Source: Notospermus geniculatus (lineage: Eukaryota > Nemertea > Pilidiophora > Heteronemertea > Lineidae). From it: a stretch of DNA of 64,000 bases. Shown here piece after piece: positions 12,260-23,233 of this stretch. The translations under genes and the position numbers were made by a program. The DNA lies in the NCBI GenBank assembly GCA_002633025.1, contig NMRB01000686.1, positions 198,853-262,852 on the forward strand, written 5' to 3'. The notes below the pieces were generated by a model. It made no database searches, was not told the origin of the DNA, and saw only the letters and a list, made by a program, of their open reading frames with translations. Positions within the stretch are counted from its first letter, which is position 1. The number at the start of each line of letters is the position of its first letter.

Positions 12260-12934
12260 CAGGGGCGGATCCAGGATTTGACGAAAGGGGGGGGGGCGCA
12301 GATATCGGCGGCGGCGAAGCCGTAGCCACACGCGCAGTAGGTGCGTCTTCAGCGGGGGTCCTCCCCCAGAAAATTTTGAAATCTAGAAGCCCTGAAACGC
12401 GATTTCCCGGCATTTCGGAACACAAATCTATGTCCCGTCGGTGCTTGGAAAACCGTCTTCTGATGGTATAAAACAAATGAAAATTGCAAATTAATACACT
12501 ACTGACTGGGCTGAGGGATCAAGACGGCAGCCCACACGACAGCGAACATACGTATACTTTTAAAAGAAGCATCAACACAGTTAACAGAAGGTAACCGTAT
12601 TCAAAAAAGAAGCACCAAGACCCCAACAACGACTTACAACGCAGGTGCTGATCCAGGATTTTTTCGAGGGGTGGAAGAAGGTAGAGAAGATAGACGCCAC
12701 TGGACTCGCGCTTCGGTCATTGACGGCGTTGGCACCGACTTGGTGGGGTTGGGGTCTGGTGGTCCTCCCGCAGGAAAATTTTGAAAATTAGAATCGCTGA
12801 GACGCGATTTCCCGACATCTGAGGTTGAGAAAGTCCGATGCCAAAGCTAAAATTCAGTTACTGAAAAAAACACTGGTGTGCGGATTTAAAGGGGGGAGTG
12901 CGCCGCGTGCATTCCCCCCTAAATCCGCGCCTGT
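12260..12934. repeat. Possible hAT-like degenerate element
   Basis: CAGGGGCGGATCCAGGATTT at 12260 and AAATCCGCGCCTGTG ending at 12934 are roughly inverted. CAGGGGCGGATC-type ends are common among animal hAT MITEs (from memory, unchecked). A block holding GGTCCTCCC, AAAATTTTGAAA and CGCGATTTCCCG occurs twice, near 12355 and 12760, so it may be two overlapping copies. It abuts the element ending at 12249. Confidence 0.45.
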
Positions 12935-13718
12935 GGAGTCTACGCTAGAGATGTAGTTCCCAGAAGACATGATGTTGAAAATGGGTTCAAGGCGAATATT
13001 TTAAGGCTAAAAGGACTTCGTGTTGATAACACGTGGTATTAGAAATGAACTGAATACTAATTAGAAAGAATTGTGTGTTTTTCTGGTAGGAAGCAGCACT
13101 TCGAACATGAAAATAGTTCCACAGGTCGGAAAAGGGAAGAACAAGATGGCGGCCGCCAATATCAACGAAATGAAAAAGCAAAAGTCTGCCAGTCGTACGG
13201 TCTAGAAAACTCCAGGCTGGTCAACCTGAAACATGGAATGTATGGGAAGATTAGAACTGTAGATCTCTTGGTTAAGGTTTTTGATTTCGATGAACTGCCG
13301 GTGGAATTCCGTCGTCGTAACCGTCGTCACCAAGTGACAAACAAAACAGAAAATTGAACCATCGATCGATTGCAATAAATGTCATATTATTACGTCAGAC
13401 TATTTTATTCCGATACGGGTGACATCAATTTAATTTCAAATTTGGCGTTAAAAGTGGTCCTCGGGGCTTTTAAATTCTTACTACAAAGATTTACTTTATT
13501 CGCGAGCAATGGCACCAGGATCAGGTTGTGATTAGGACGACCGAACTATTTCTACGTGCGAGCCGGCAAAATCCAAGATGGCGGCCTTCCACCTATGCTA
13601 GTGGTGAAATGAGGCACGATATTTCGCCGCTAGTGTCGAGTGTGCAAGGGGCTGTGTTAGGCGTTGGCTGTGTTGTAGACTGGTACCCGGTCTTCTGGGC
13701 AGCTTGCATTCGAAGACC
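12935..13718. other. No supported gene
   Basis: Short frames only. Two CAAGATGGCGGCC sequences (about 13142 and 13573) are good YY1-type cores, but no gene start is attached to either. Confidence 0.4.
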
Positions 13719-13894
13719 GGTGTAATGTATTTCACTGCCCCACGTTTGCCAGTGCCTCCCAACAAAAGATTGACGGAGTAAGCCGCGACGTGACAATGGG
13801 GGAGGCACTGATCAACATGTCTTTCTGCATTTGAGTGTCCGCCGAACAATAAAGCGGGCATTGTCATAAGGGAGGCATTCTCATACATTACACC
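13719..13894. repeat. GGTGTAATG MITE, copy 1
   Basis: The ends GGTGTAATGTAT and ATACATTACACC are inverted. The 176-bp body (TGCCAGTGCCTCCCAACAAA, AAAGCGGGCATTGTCATA) recurs at 52855-53042 with high identity, which defines both edges. No coding capacity. Confidence 0.75.
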
Positions 13895-14548
13895 TGTTAT
13901 CAGGCGGGTGAATTATGACGTACATGTAGTTGGTATGCGCAGGGTGTAATGGGTGTTTCAAGGTAGGAAGCTAGTGTACATTACGAACATTACCGAATGC
14001 TCCTGGGGCCGTATTCATAAACGTTCTTAACTTAGTCATGAATAAACGCTAAGTATAACACTTAGCTAGTCATGATACTTATGTTGGTATTCATAAAAGG
14101 CCTTAGTATGACACACAGCTAAGTATGATCCCTAGATTCAGGCATCATGCTTATCATTCCGCGTAAGTTGTTCGCAGTGAATGAAATCACATTTCAATTG
14201 TTATTTTGTCAATTTTTCTGTGGTTTGGCCGCTCGCCACGGGGTTGTGGTTGACCAATCGTATCTAACTCCTGCCGGGAGGGTGTGTTATACCTGCCATT
14301 CTCGGTCAAATGTTTTGATCAAATTTTTTTGACGAAGGTTTTGGCCAAACTTTGTAGTTCGTAGCCGCCCGCCGTGCACGGTGGATATATTTCATCAAAT
14401 CTTAACGAACATGACTCCCGTTCAGTCTAGATAATGACGGCTACGGCTGCAATTGCTGCGGCAATGCCATTTTTTGCAGAAAGAAGGAGCGACGCCCAAA
14501 GAAGATTTGGGTGAAACAGACCAAAAGTATCGGTACATTCTCTAAATA

Positions 14549-15130
14549 CTAGCATATTGACCCGTGGCGAGCACATTTTGGGGGAGTTAGTTCCTTGAAT
14601 ATCCTGAGGTAGAGGGTCTGTTGCTTTATTGATGAGTTTGTTTGGACAGGGGTAGTTGATTAGCCGTCAAATCCATGAGCAGTGAGGAGTTTTGACTTTC
14701 TAAACAGCAGCGTCACGTCTGGTTTATTACACCTCTTCAATCACCCTAATGCAAAGGTGACCCAGATTCATGATAGCTCGGTTCACATAACATGAGCCCC
14801 ACTGTGTATCTGTCCAGGCACTCACACGTAGGTAGGTCACTGACCTTCTTGTAGATGGCAGCGCAGGTCACCACACATTTGATTTTCTCTCTTTTTCATG
14901 TAAATCAGCACTTCTTTTAAAACCAAACCGTAATCAAACTCGCTCCTCCTATTGTACTGTACACATAGGCCGCTCTTTGTGGGATTCAAACCCTAACTAA
15001 GGAGGAGATAGGGCAGAAAGTCCGATCCATCCGATCTGTGTACAGTCATTACATAGCAAGGTATAGCAGGTAAACAGGTCAACTCAGGTTGATAACAAAA
15101 TCCAACATGGCTACCGTCCATTATAGTATA
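14549..15130. mobile_element. 582-bp insertion in copy A, TA duplication
   Basis: Copy B reads CTCTAAATATGCATACAG without interruption at 42845. In copy A the same sequence is split after TA (14547-14548) and resumes with TA (15131-15132). That gives a precise 582-bp insertion with a TA duplication, as for Tc1/mariner. The two ends do not look clearly inverted, so the family is open. It has no gene. Confidence 0.7.
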
Positions 15131-15428
15131 TATGCATACAGTTCGGGTTCGGATAGTGGAAACCCTGCTTATTAGGCCTGTGCACGTCAAACATGAAAAT
15201 AAAATACATTTAATTTATGTCTTGACAGCTGGGTAATATAGAAATGGCTACTGTGACTCAAATGGTTGGTTAATCGCACAGAAAATATCCAACCCCGCCG
15301 CTCACGATCCCGTTTCTGAATCGTACTAAAATTCATAGGACCGGTTCTATTCACAACTATTTTCATGCTAGGAAATCATTTCATCCAATTTACCGTCGTT
15401 CACGATCAAACATTTTGGTCAATTTGGT

Positions 15429-15578
15429 ATGGAGGCGTCGGCGAAGTCTAAACGAAAGGTTTACCTCACGGAGGCAGAAAAGTCCCGTCTCTGCGAAGAT
15501 TGTGAGAGTTATCTCAGAAAAATTTGGTTCAGCGTTGTGGAACAGACAACAACACGAGCCATCTATGGCAAAGAGTAA
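15429..15578 (+). CDS. Myb/SANT-like first exon, copy A
   Basis: A 49-codon frame starts MEASAKSKRKVYLTEAEKSR and ends IYGKE, and stays open in both copies of the element. The pattern of basic residues, then LTxAEKSRLCEDCESY, resembles the first helix of Myb/SANT-like DNA-binding domains carried by PIF/Harbinger elements and related proteins. The stop is immediate (GAGTAACC), and GTAACC could equally be a splice donor, so this may be exon 1 of a spliced gene. Compared with copy B (44417) most differences are single substitutions. The function is inferred from shape only. Confidence 0.4.
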   Translation: MEASAKSKRKVYLTEAEKSRLCEDCESYLRKIWFSVVEQTTTRAIYGKE

Positions 15579-15713
15579 CCGTTCCCGATGGATTGCACGT
15601 CGTCTCACCAGTTTCTCCTGCGCAGCGAACATCAATGCGATCATTTCGCACCATTGTCTTCAGCCAAATGAACGATTCGCGACCGCACAGGTCCAACCTA
15701 CTCAAAGTCAAGA

Positions 15714-16184
15714 TAGTCTGGTTCCCTGACCTGCTGTATGGCGGCGCTGACTGATGGTGCGATACAGAGGTCAGGTCAACGCCACCGTTATACTGATCAC
15801 GTGATCTAAAATTGTCAAGATCCTGACAATTTTGCTGTGACGTCACTTAGTAACGGCCTCAGTAACACGATTTCGCTACATCGAACATCAAGCCGATTGT
15901 GCAGCCTTTTGACCCTACAACTTCGGGATTATTTCTCTTGCGATACCTGTACAGGACGATGCAGAGGCAGAGCTGATACTGGTAAACCTAAAACATTCAG
16001 AACACCCGGCATTTTGACAGTTTTCACACACAATGTACAACTCGTACCGGACCCCGATATCCCATAATAGTCAGCGCATGGCTAATGTTCTATTTTCAGA
16101 TCAGTATTGACGTCGGCGTTTACCTGACCTCTGTATCGCACCATCAGTCAGCGCCACCATACAGCAGGTCAGGGAACCAGACTA
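15714..16184. mobile_element. 471-bp MITE in copy A, 10-bp TSD
   Basis: The ends TAGTCTGGTTCCCTGACC (15714) and their inverse (to 16184) form TIRs of about 70 bp. They are flanked by AAAGTCAAGA (15704-15713) and AAAGTTAAGA (16185-16194). Copy B has a single AAAGTTAAGA at 44691-44700, proving the insertion. The end sequence resembles the element at 40720-42134. No gene inside. Confidence 0.85.
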
Positions 16185-16273
16185 AAGTTAAGACACCTCG
16201 GGAGGTGTCTTAGATTTGAGTGTGATTTTGAGCATGATACTTAGGATAAGTAGTTTATTGAATACCACTTGTT

Positions 16274-16303
16274 ATGGTTTCCGATCTCAAGATCGGAAAC
16301 CAT
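16274..16303. repeat. 30-bp palindrome at left edge of insertion
   Basis: A 14-bp perfect stem (ATGGTTTCCGATCT and its inverse) surrounds CA. The same 12-bp word occurs inverted near the right edge at 32553-32564, so it probably marks a transposon terminus. Confidence 0.7.
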
Positions 16304-16318
16304 ATTGTGTTTGGTCAT

Positions 16319-16342
16319 GGTGTCTGTCTGTGTGTGTGTCTC

Positions 16343-16375
<33 letters not shown>
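16319..16375. repeat. TCTG/TG microsatellite
   Basis: Runs of TG and TCTG follow the terminal palindrome. Simple repeats of this kind are common just inside rolling-circle element ends. Confidence 0.85.
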
Positions 16376-16529
16376 TCAGTCTGTCACACCTGTAACTTTG
16401 TTCATGCAAGAGCTACAGACCTGGAAATGTGACCTACCCCCAGGTTTCATGACCGGAGCTACAAGATGGAATGAAAATTTCATTTCAAAATTTTTAGGTT
16501 ATCAAGGATGAGCTATATATCAGATTATG

Positions 16530-17290
16530 TAATGACCTTGAAGGTCAGAGGTCAAGGTCAAGGTCAAGGTCAGACAGTTCTAAAGTGCAAATCTCCTCGG
16601 AATTTCAGGAAAAAATAATAATTAGAAGGCTGAATTAACCATCCACTATAGGTGTTATAATCAAGGATTCTGTTCTAGTTACGCAATACTTCTCATGGTC
16701 AGAGGTCAAGATCACACGGTGAACCGTCACAGACAGCATGAGATTAGTCAGAACCTGGTGATGGTGGAAGCCTGAAACCTTCACCTACACCTAGGGTATC
16801 AAGGATGAGCTTTTCGATTACGCAATGATCTTGAATGTCAGAGGTCAAGGTCAAACAGTTCCAAAGTACAAATCTGCTCAAATTTCAAGAGAAAACTCAT
16901 TGATTAGAAGCCTGAATAAACCATCTCCTGTAAGTTTAATCAACGATGCCGGTTCCGGTTACGCAATACATGTACGTCTCACGAGGTCAAAGGTCAAGAT
17001 CACAGTCAGCTCTCACTGATAACATGAGATAAGTCAGAACCTGGTGATGATGGAAGCTCCAAACCTTCACTTACACCAAGGTTATCAAGGATGAGGTTTC
17101 AGATTACGCAAGGTCGGAGGTCAAGGTCACACAGTTCTAAACTGCAAATCCGCTCAGAATTTCAGAATATTAGCTAGACGCCTGTAGCCTAATAACCTTC
17201 CGCTATAGATTAAATCAAGGATGCCCGTTCCAGTTACACCATACTTCACAGGTGAAGCTCACAGTTAATGAGCTCTACAGTACTGAACTT
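16530..17290. repeat. AGGTCA-rich tandem repeat block, left
   Basis: About two and a half imperfect units of roughly 290 bp each contain GATTACGCAATGACCTTGAA, clusters of AGGTCA and ATAAGTCAGAACCTGGTGATG. At 16542-16572 five AGGTCA half-sites are packed into 31 bp: one pair spaced by one base, then four abutting. AGGTCA repeats are nuclear-receptor half-sites; use here is only inferred. The same block lies near the right edge (32184-32550) in the same orientation. Confidence 0.75.
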
Positions 17291-17299
17291 CTAACTTCA

Positions 17300-18172
17300 A
17301 TTGGATATTGGCTCATTTTTATTAGATTGTGTACGATGCTCTTTTTTCTAATTATGCAATAATTTCTGTATTGCCGCACGTCGTTGGAGGTGCGAAAATG
17401 AGGTCACTTAATGGCTGCGCCATCTGGTCGTGCTAAAGAACTAACGAATTTCCCCGCGCCAGACCTGGGCTTCGAAACACGGCGAGCTTGTCACGTTTAA
17501 AAAACTGTTTTTTTTTCACACACAGATTTCTTGCAGCCATGTGTGAAAGGATTCCAAGTCCCCCTGGAATCCAAGTCCAGTCTTATTTTCAGCGAGGGAT
17601 TATAATAATATATGGCTAGAGCGACCATTACCATTCTAGCGAACCTAACAATAGCAGGGTATTGTTTGACGGATCTACATTTCTAGGACGGTGATTCCTG
17701 TCGCACCGGCAATTCATAGGGTGTGACCGCAAAAATGGTGGATTTTATGTACTGTGATCAAGCATATGGTTACTTTAATTTACTCTTAAAAAGTTCACAG
17801 TGCAGCTTTATTTTAAGACATTCCACTTTGGTCAAGTCATGCAATAAAACGATTTGAATAACCTTTAGAAAATTCACTTATCTGCCCTGCTTTGTGAATG
17901 GTTGAGTTGAGCTTACGTCATATGTGACCCGCCGGTAGGCGTGCTGTCTGTCTATCTGAGTAATCTATTTCTCCCATTATATCCTGGTGCCCTGTCAGTA
18001 CGTTTACGTTCATTTTACCTGGCATTTCTGTTCAGACTGGCTTTGTGCTGGAGGGTCACATATTTGAAACGCACTATTCAATACATCCCTGTTATTTGAC
18101 AATGCTGGTGTTCATTGCCTTTATACAACATTTGGCACAAGCTGATTGGACACTTCGCCAGACTGCTTTCTG
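17300..18172. other. Non-coding 5' region of Helentron-like element
   Basis: No long frame. A block at about 17590-17720 (TTTTCAGCGAGGGATT, later CCTGTCGCACCGG) is loosely similar, in the same orientation, to 30200-30315 and to 63240. It therefore belongs to a repeat also found 3' of the endonuclease. Confidence 0.4.
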
Positions 18173-18210
18173 TATATAAATGCACGTTGAAGCTTTATAC
18201 GGTCATTCTG
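18173..18210 (+). promoter_or_regulatory. TATA box and initiator, probable transposon promoter
   Basis: TATATAAA at 18173-18180 is followed by GGTCATTCTG, with the initiator-like TCATTC at 18203-18208. The A at 18205 lies 32 bases from the first T of the TATA box, the normal spacing. It sits about 550 bases before the first ATG of the rolling-circle gene (18758), so transcription of that gene is the obvious role. No expression evidence. Confidence 0.5.
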
Positions 18211-18339
18211 TTCAACTGTACAATGAAATATAGACACCCTTCATTGGGGTTTACGTGACTTGCAGTTCAGAGTGTCGCCTGCCTTCGCCAATCGTGCTTG
18301 TGCAGTTCTGGTACGATTTTCATCTTTTGGATATTTCTC

Positions 18340-18625
18340 CAACGGTCCATCAGACGTAAAACGCAACTAAGGCCGTCCACCGGACGTAAAATGCAATTAT
18401 AAAGTCCGTCCCTGGGACGTAAAGCACAACTAAGGCCGTCCACCGGACGTAAAACGCATTTGAAGTCCGTCCCTCGGACGTAAAACGCAACTAAGGCCGT
18501 CCACCGGACGTAAAACGCAACTAAAGCCGTCCACCCGACGTAAAACGCAATTTAAGTCCGTCCCTCGGACGTAAAAGGCAACTAAGGCCGTCCACCGGAC
18601 GTAAAACGCAACTAAGGCCGTTAAA
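18340..18625. repeat. 30-bp minisatellite upstream of the OTU gene
   Basis: About nine units of roughly 30 bp alternate between CCGTCCACCGGACGTAAAAC and CCGTCCCTCGGACGTAAAAC. Each unit contains a small palindrome (GTCC..GGAC). The block lies between the TATA box and the first ATG, so it would be in the 5' untranslated RNA. Open frames through it are products of the repeat. Confidence 0.85.
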
Positions 18626-18757
18626 ATACACAATAAGACAATAAGACACTAATACATGATACTCTAAGATCAGACCTCAGAAAAGAAATTAAGACACACT
18701 AGAAGGCATAATATAAGAAGACCATAAGGAACAGCACAGAAACCAACTAGCGTAAAC

Positions 18758-20818
18758 ATGTCTACTGATGAAAAACGACAAAAAGCTGTCGAAAGGCAAC
18801 GCAGGTATAGGGCTAAAGAAACTCCTGAACAGAGAGAATTACGTTTGCAAAAGGACAGAGATAGAAAAGCTCTACAACGAGCGAAATGTAAAGATGAACA
18901 ACTGAATGTTCAATGTAAAACTGAAGATAAAAAAAGCCCGCAAAGAAAACGACATAGCCCACATCCAGAATTTGAGATTATTCCTTTTAAAATACGCAAG
19001 ATAAATGATGCGGCTCGGATTGCTGCAGCACGTGCTACTGAGACACCAGAAGAAAGCTTGTCCAGAGCTCGTCAATCAGAAACACACGAACAGACAATCA
19101 AACGCAGATCACAGAACACGCAAAACTTCATATTCTGTGAGAAAATCACGTGTAGAAACGTGTGCAGCGGCAAGGCAAAATTTCAAGAACAAACTAAAAG
19201 ATACACCCTCGTATCCTTGCAGTATTTGTTCCCGAATGATGTTTAGATCATCTGTCCTTTTGCTTAAGATTGAGAAGTATCAGAAATTCGAGGAAAACAA
19301 CCCGACAGAAACTGAAATGGTGTTTGACCAAAAGAACCTGTGCTGCACTAAGAAAGGCGTGTTCATTTGTAAAACATGTGACAGGAGGCTGAAAGACGGC
19401 CACGTCCCTGCACAAGCAAATATTAACAACCTGCAACTAGATGACATACCTAAAGAACTGGCCGATCTTAAACCACTTGAGAAAAGACTAATTAGTCAGA
19501 GGATACTGTTTATGAAGCTAGTCGCATTACCTAGTGGGAAACAGAGGGCAATTCATGGTGCTGCTGTTAATGTTCCAACCTCTCTCCAACCCATTTGTTC
19601 TGTTTTGCCAAGACTACCAGATGAAACTCACATCGTTCCGTTCAAATTAAAGAGAAAGCTAGTGTACAAAGGTCATTACTTGTACGATTATATCAGACCT
19701 CAGAAAGTAATGGAAGCTCTGACATGGTTAAAAAACAACAACCCCCTGTACAAAGACATCAATGTCAATTTCGATTGGGAAAAGGAATGGCAAGATGAAG
19801 ACAAGAAACTGTGGGAAGCACTAACCATCGACGAGTCAAATGTACTGGTACTGGATAATAATGGATTAGAGTTACGAAATCATGATCATATCACTGAACA
19901 AATGGACACGTCATCAGTCCAAATTGCCGAAAACAATCAAACACGACCACCTGCTCCGCAAGACATAGTTACATTAGCTGCACGAAATGAGTTCACCGCC
20001 CAGAATGTACCTGGAGATGGCAGTTGTTTCTTCTCGGCAGTTAGTTTAACAATGCGTGGAGCAGGTTTACAGAGTTTAACATCTCAGAGACTTCGACAAG
20101 ATGTAGTCAATCACTTCAAACCATCAAACAGAGAAATCTATCAGAATTTTATTGCTGATCCAACTGACATTGGCATGAACGATGTCGACGCATCACGTGC
20201 TAATGACACAGACAGAGCTATTGGAAGTATCTCAGATCCAGCTGATAGGCAAGAACAAATGTGGTACAGATACATAGACAGGTTGGAAAATGAAAATGCT
20301 TGGGCTGATAATGTGACAGTTCAGGGCATGAGTGACATGCTGAACGTAGAAATCAGAATCCTAGCTACACTCAATCCAAATCAGTTTACAATCATTCGAC
20401 CCCGAGAGAGTGAGGTTAATGAGAACTTGCCTTTCATAACATTAGGATTAATAAGGACGGTAATGCATCAGTGGAAACAAACAGTTCTCTATCTGAAAAT
20501 GCAGATACGACAGATAAAGATATACAGGACGAGGAAGATGATAGGGTGGCGTTTGAAGAATCTGCCAATAGATCTGGTCTGCCTCTCGACACATACCTTT
20601 AAGTTGAAACAAGTGAAGATCTTGATCAGATTATTTCTGTAGCTCCGGGAGAAAACCAAAAGCCTACAGCATTCTTAACAGACGAACATTACGAAGAATT
20701 GGCCAATCCAGACATGTTTCCTTACGCTCAGAACACGTTCTCAACAAAACGAAACTGTAGACTAACTACAAGAAAGTACTTCAATCAGAGGCTGTTGCAT
20801 TGTGATGGCAGATTTGCA
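18758..20818 (+). pseudogene. Helentron/Helitron protein, N-terminal part with OTU domain
   Basis: From ATG 18758 a basic segment (RRYRAKETPEQRELRLQKDR) leads, after a frameshift near 19115, to a zinc-finger region (YPCSICSRMMF, then CKTCDRRL) and the conserved stretch PLEKRLISQRILFMKL. An OTU-type cysteine protease domain follows: NVPGDGSCFFSAVSLTM near 20004, holding the Asp and Cys of the catalytic site, to FITLGLI near 20448. A second frameshift occurs there, and an in-frame TAA at 20600-20602. The N-terminal Rep lead-in (RKYFNQRLLHCDGRFA) is then cut at 20818 by the Penelope-like element. OTU domains are known in animal rolling-circle transposons; the substrate is unknown. Clearly inactive. 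Confidence 0.85.
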
Positions 20819-22558
20819 GTTCCTAAAAATCATAAACTTGCTAGGTTCTATCTTCTCCCAAAGGTCCATAAACCCGGGGTCCCAGGTCGGCCTGTAGTGT
20901 CGTGTTCAGGCTCTTTGACGGAGAAAGTCTCCGAGATTGTGGACCATTTCCTTAAGCCCTACCTCCCTTCAGTCACTTCGTATCTTAAGGACACCAAGGA
21001 TTTTCTCAGCAAGGTGCGTGACTTAGGTACGTTACCACAAGGGGCACTCCTTGTTACCCTGGATGTCGTCAGCTTGTATCCTAGTATCCCACATGAAGAT
21101 GGCTTGAATGCCCTCTCGGCATTCTTGACTAAACAGGGCCTACCAGAGAGCGTGATCAAGGACTTATGTACGCTGGCCCATTTTGTCCTATCTAAGAATG
21201 CCTTCGAATTCCACTCAAGGTTTTTCTTACAGGTCTCAGGAACTGCGATAGGAACTAAAATGGCCCCTTCGTACGCTATCATTTTCATGCACATGCTCGA
21301 GTCACAGGCCCTGGCTACTTCCCCCTTCCAACCCTACAACTGGCTCAGGTTCATAGATGATGTTTTCTCTGTGTGGACCCATGGACGTAAAAAACTGGAG
21401 GAATTCGTTGACAGGCTCAATAAGTTCCACCCCACCATCAGGTTCACTTGGGATGCATCCCCTTCCTCCCAGAATTTTTTGGATGTGACTGTCAAACTCT
21501 GCGACTCAAGGATTGTGACTGACCTCTATGTAAAACCCACGGACACTCACCAATACCTCCACCCAGCTTCCTGTCACCCTGGCCATACTAAACGTGCCAT
21601 CCCTTTTTCCCAAGCCCTCCGCATCCTGTCCATATGCTCAGAACGGCCTGCGGCTCTGAAACACCTTCAGAACTTGGTTGGCTTTCTCACAGACAGGGGA
21701 CATAACAGACGGAAAGTTGCAAGGGAAGTAGAAAGGGCGATCCAACGTCATGACGGCCAGGGGGCCCATCCTCCTACTACGACGGAAACCAATACCCAGG
21801 ATGGGAGTAGAGACAGAGCTGATGATGGTGATTCCCAGGCTAACCAGAGTGTCGACAGAAGTGAGGTCCGAGACAACCAGCAGTCCCCCAAAACCCGCAA
21901 GATCCCCTTAGTCCTCACCTATCACCCTGGACTGCCAGATATTACTGCAATCACACGCCGTTTCCTTCCTATTCTTCATTTGAACCCATCAATGAAGGAA
22001 TGCTGCCCTGAGCCACCCCTTATTGCATTCCGGAGACCCAAAAACCTTCGTGATGTGCTGGTAAGAGCCAAGGTCCCCACACAGGAGATCCAACGTGCCA
22101 AGCCCACCTGTGACCCTTGCTCAGGGAAAGGACCAAAGAAAGGTCGGAAATGTCTACTTTGCATCTCCTTGCCCTCCCAGTCCCACATCACTAGCTCCGC
22201 CACGGGTAGGTCCCATCCACTCCGCCTGAGGGGTCCCGCTGATTGTGACAGCAGAAATGTGGTCTACTGCATCACATGTACCAGATGCACCACCATCAAT
22301 CAGTACGTCGGACAGACAACATGTTTCCGTAAAAGGATGAACAACCATAAGTCCAACATCAAATTAGGGAAAGAGGACCGTGATCGTGACTGCTCGATAC
22401 TCTATGCCCACTTTAAGTTGCCAGGACATGCTGTCACGGACGTGTTGTTCACCATCCTCGAGACATGTCCAGATGAGACGACTCTCCTTCAGACAGAGTC
22501 GAAATGGATGTGGACCCTTAAAACCATCACCCCCTCAGGTCTTAACACAAGGCCCTGA
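20819..22558 (+). pseudogene. Penelope-like reverse transcriptase with GIY-YIG endonuclease
   Basis: The RT starts abruptly at VPKNHKLARFYLLPKVHKPG, so the N-terminal part of the protein is missing. Visible RT motifs: LDVVSLYPSIPHEDG (motif A), GTAIGTKMAPSYAI (motif B) and RFIDDVFSVW (motif C, FIDD). A linker with CDPCSGKGPKKGRKCLLC can bind zinc. The C terminus is a GIY-YIG nuclease: VVYCITC, then QYVGQTTCFRKRMNNH. It stops at 22558 with no internal stop. RT plus GIY-YIG is the defining pair of endonuclease-positive Penelope-like elements; together they nick the target and copy the RNA. The frame joins the upstream Rep remnant without a stop after 20602, by chance. Otherwise well preserved, hence young. 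Confidence 0.9.
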
Positions 22559-23126
22559 GACCCCTATTTGGCATTTGTGTTCTTCCTTTTCTCTTACCCT
22601 GGTAGGCCTATTTCGTTTTGGTTTTCCAGTTGCGGAGGGCACTGTGGCTCCCCTTCTGGTCTAGGCCTTGTTTTTTCCCTCCCTTCCCCCCCCCCTTTTT
22701 TTGCTCTAATCCTCCTCACCTTATTCTTTTCACTGCTCAGTGATTTGCATTATCCATTCTGTTTTTTTCCTACAAATCTGGAAGTTGACTTCCTTTATAT
22801 TCCTTTACCTTTGTGCATCTTTTCGCTTTGTGCTTGTTACGTATTACACAAGTCATATTTATTAATTTATAAACTTTCTTTCAGCATGTTCAGCCAAATG
22901 AAGCTCTGCGCCAGTTACCTACACTCTGCTTGTGGTCAGACTGAGAGGCCCTGCAGTTATTCAACCCTTCTTTTCAGCTGAATTAGTTTCTCCTTAATTG
23001 TCCAGCGGCCACCTTTGGGGCTTGGTCGCTATTCTTTCCTTAATTGCTTGTTTGCCCTGTCTACACAGGCTATGTAGTTCTACATTCGGGTTTCAGCTCA
23101 GTCTTTTCTAGAGTTTCAGATTGTAA

Positions 23127-23179
23127 AGTTCCACTTGAAAAAGACCCCGGTTGGGGTCGAAAATTCGTGAATTCTGGAG
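23127..23179 (+). ncRNA. Degenerate hammerhead-ribozyme-like fold
   Basis: In order: stem I strand TTCCA (23129-23133), core-like CTTGAAAAA, stem II GACCCC-GGTT-GGGGTC (23143-23158), GAAA (23159-23162), stem III ATTC-GT-GAAT (23163-23172), TC, then TGGAG (23175-23179), which pairs with TTCCA. This is the order of a hammerhead ribozyme, which Penelope-like elements are known to carry. The required CUGANGA is changed here, so self-cleavage is unlikely. The same end sequence is seen at 57103-57140. Confidence 0.55.
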
Positions 23180-23233
23180 ATTGACTTCTTGTTTATTATC
23201 ATTTTGTGTGTCAATTTTGTGCTTTTCTGTACC

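Larger units (their letters stand above)
14005..16273 (+). mobile_element. TIR element copy A, left part
   Basis: This starts GGGGCCGTATTCATAAACG and matches copy B (42308-44780) almost base for base, apart from precise insertions in each. Copy A carries insertions at 14549-15130 and 15714-16184. It is then cut at 16273 by a 16.3-kb insertion and resumes at 32594, ending in the inverse TIR (TTTATGAATACGG, to 32663 or, with a tandem end, 32739). It contains a short Myb/SANT-like exon at 15429. The TIR sequence and the Myb-like exon suggest a PIF/Harbinger relative, but no DDE transposase is seen and the expected 3-bp TSD was not found. Confidence 0.75.
20819..23233 (+). mobile_element. 5'-truncated Penelope-like element, 11-bp TSD
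   Basis: The rolling-circle Rep region is split exactly: CDGRFA before and KDVEYLL after. GCAGATTTGCA occurs at 20808-20818 and again at 23234-23244, giving an 11-bp target duplication. The 2415-bp insert has the RT/GIY-YIG frame, about 580 bp of 3' sequence, and a hammerhead-like fold close to its end. The first RT segment is absent, as expected from incomplete reverse transcription. Confidence 0.9.

Noticed and set aside
15415-15729. 104-codon frame overlapping the Myb-like exon
   Set aside because: It is in another frame over the same repeat, runs into a MITE at 15714 and has no domain.
18430-18633. Minus-strand frame with repeated Cys-Val-Leu-Arg words
   Set aside because: Translation of the 30-bp minisatellite.
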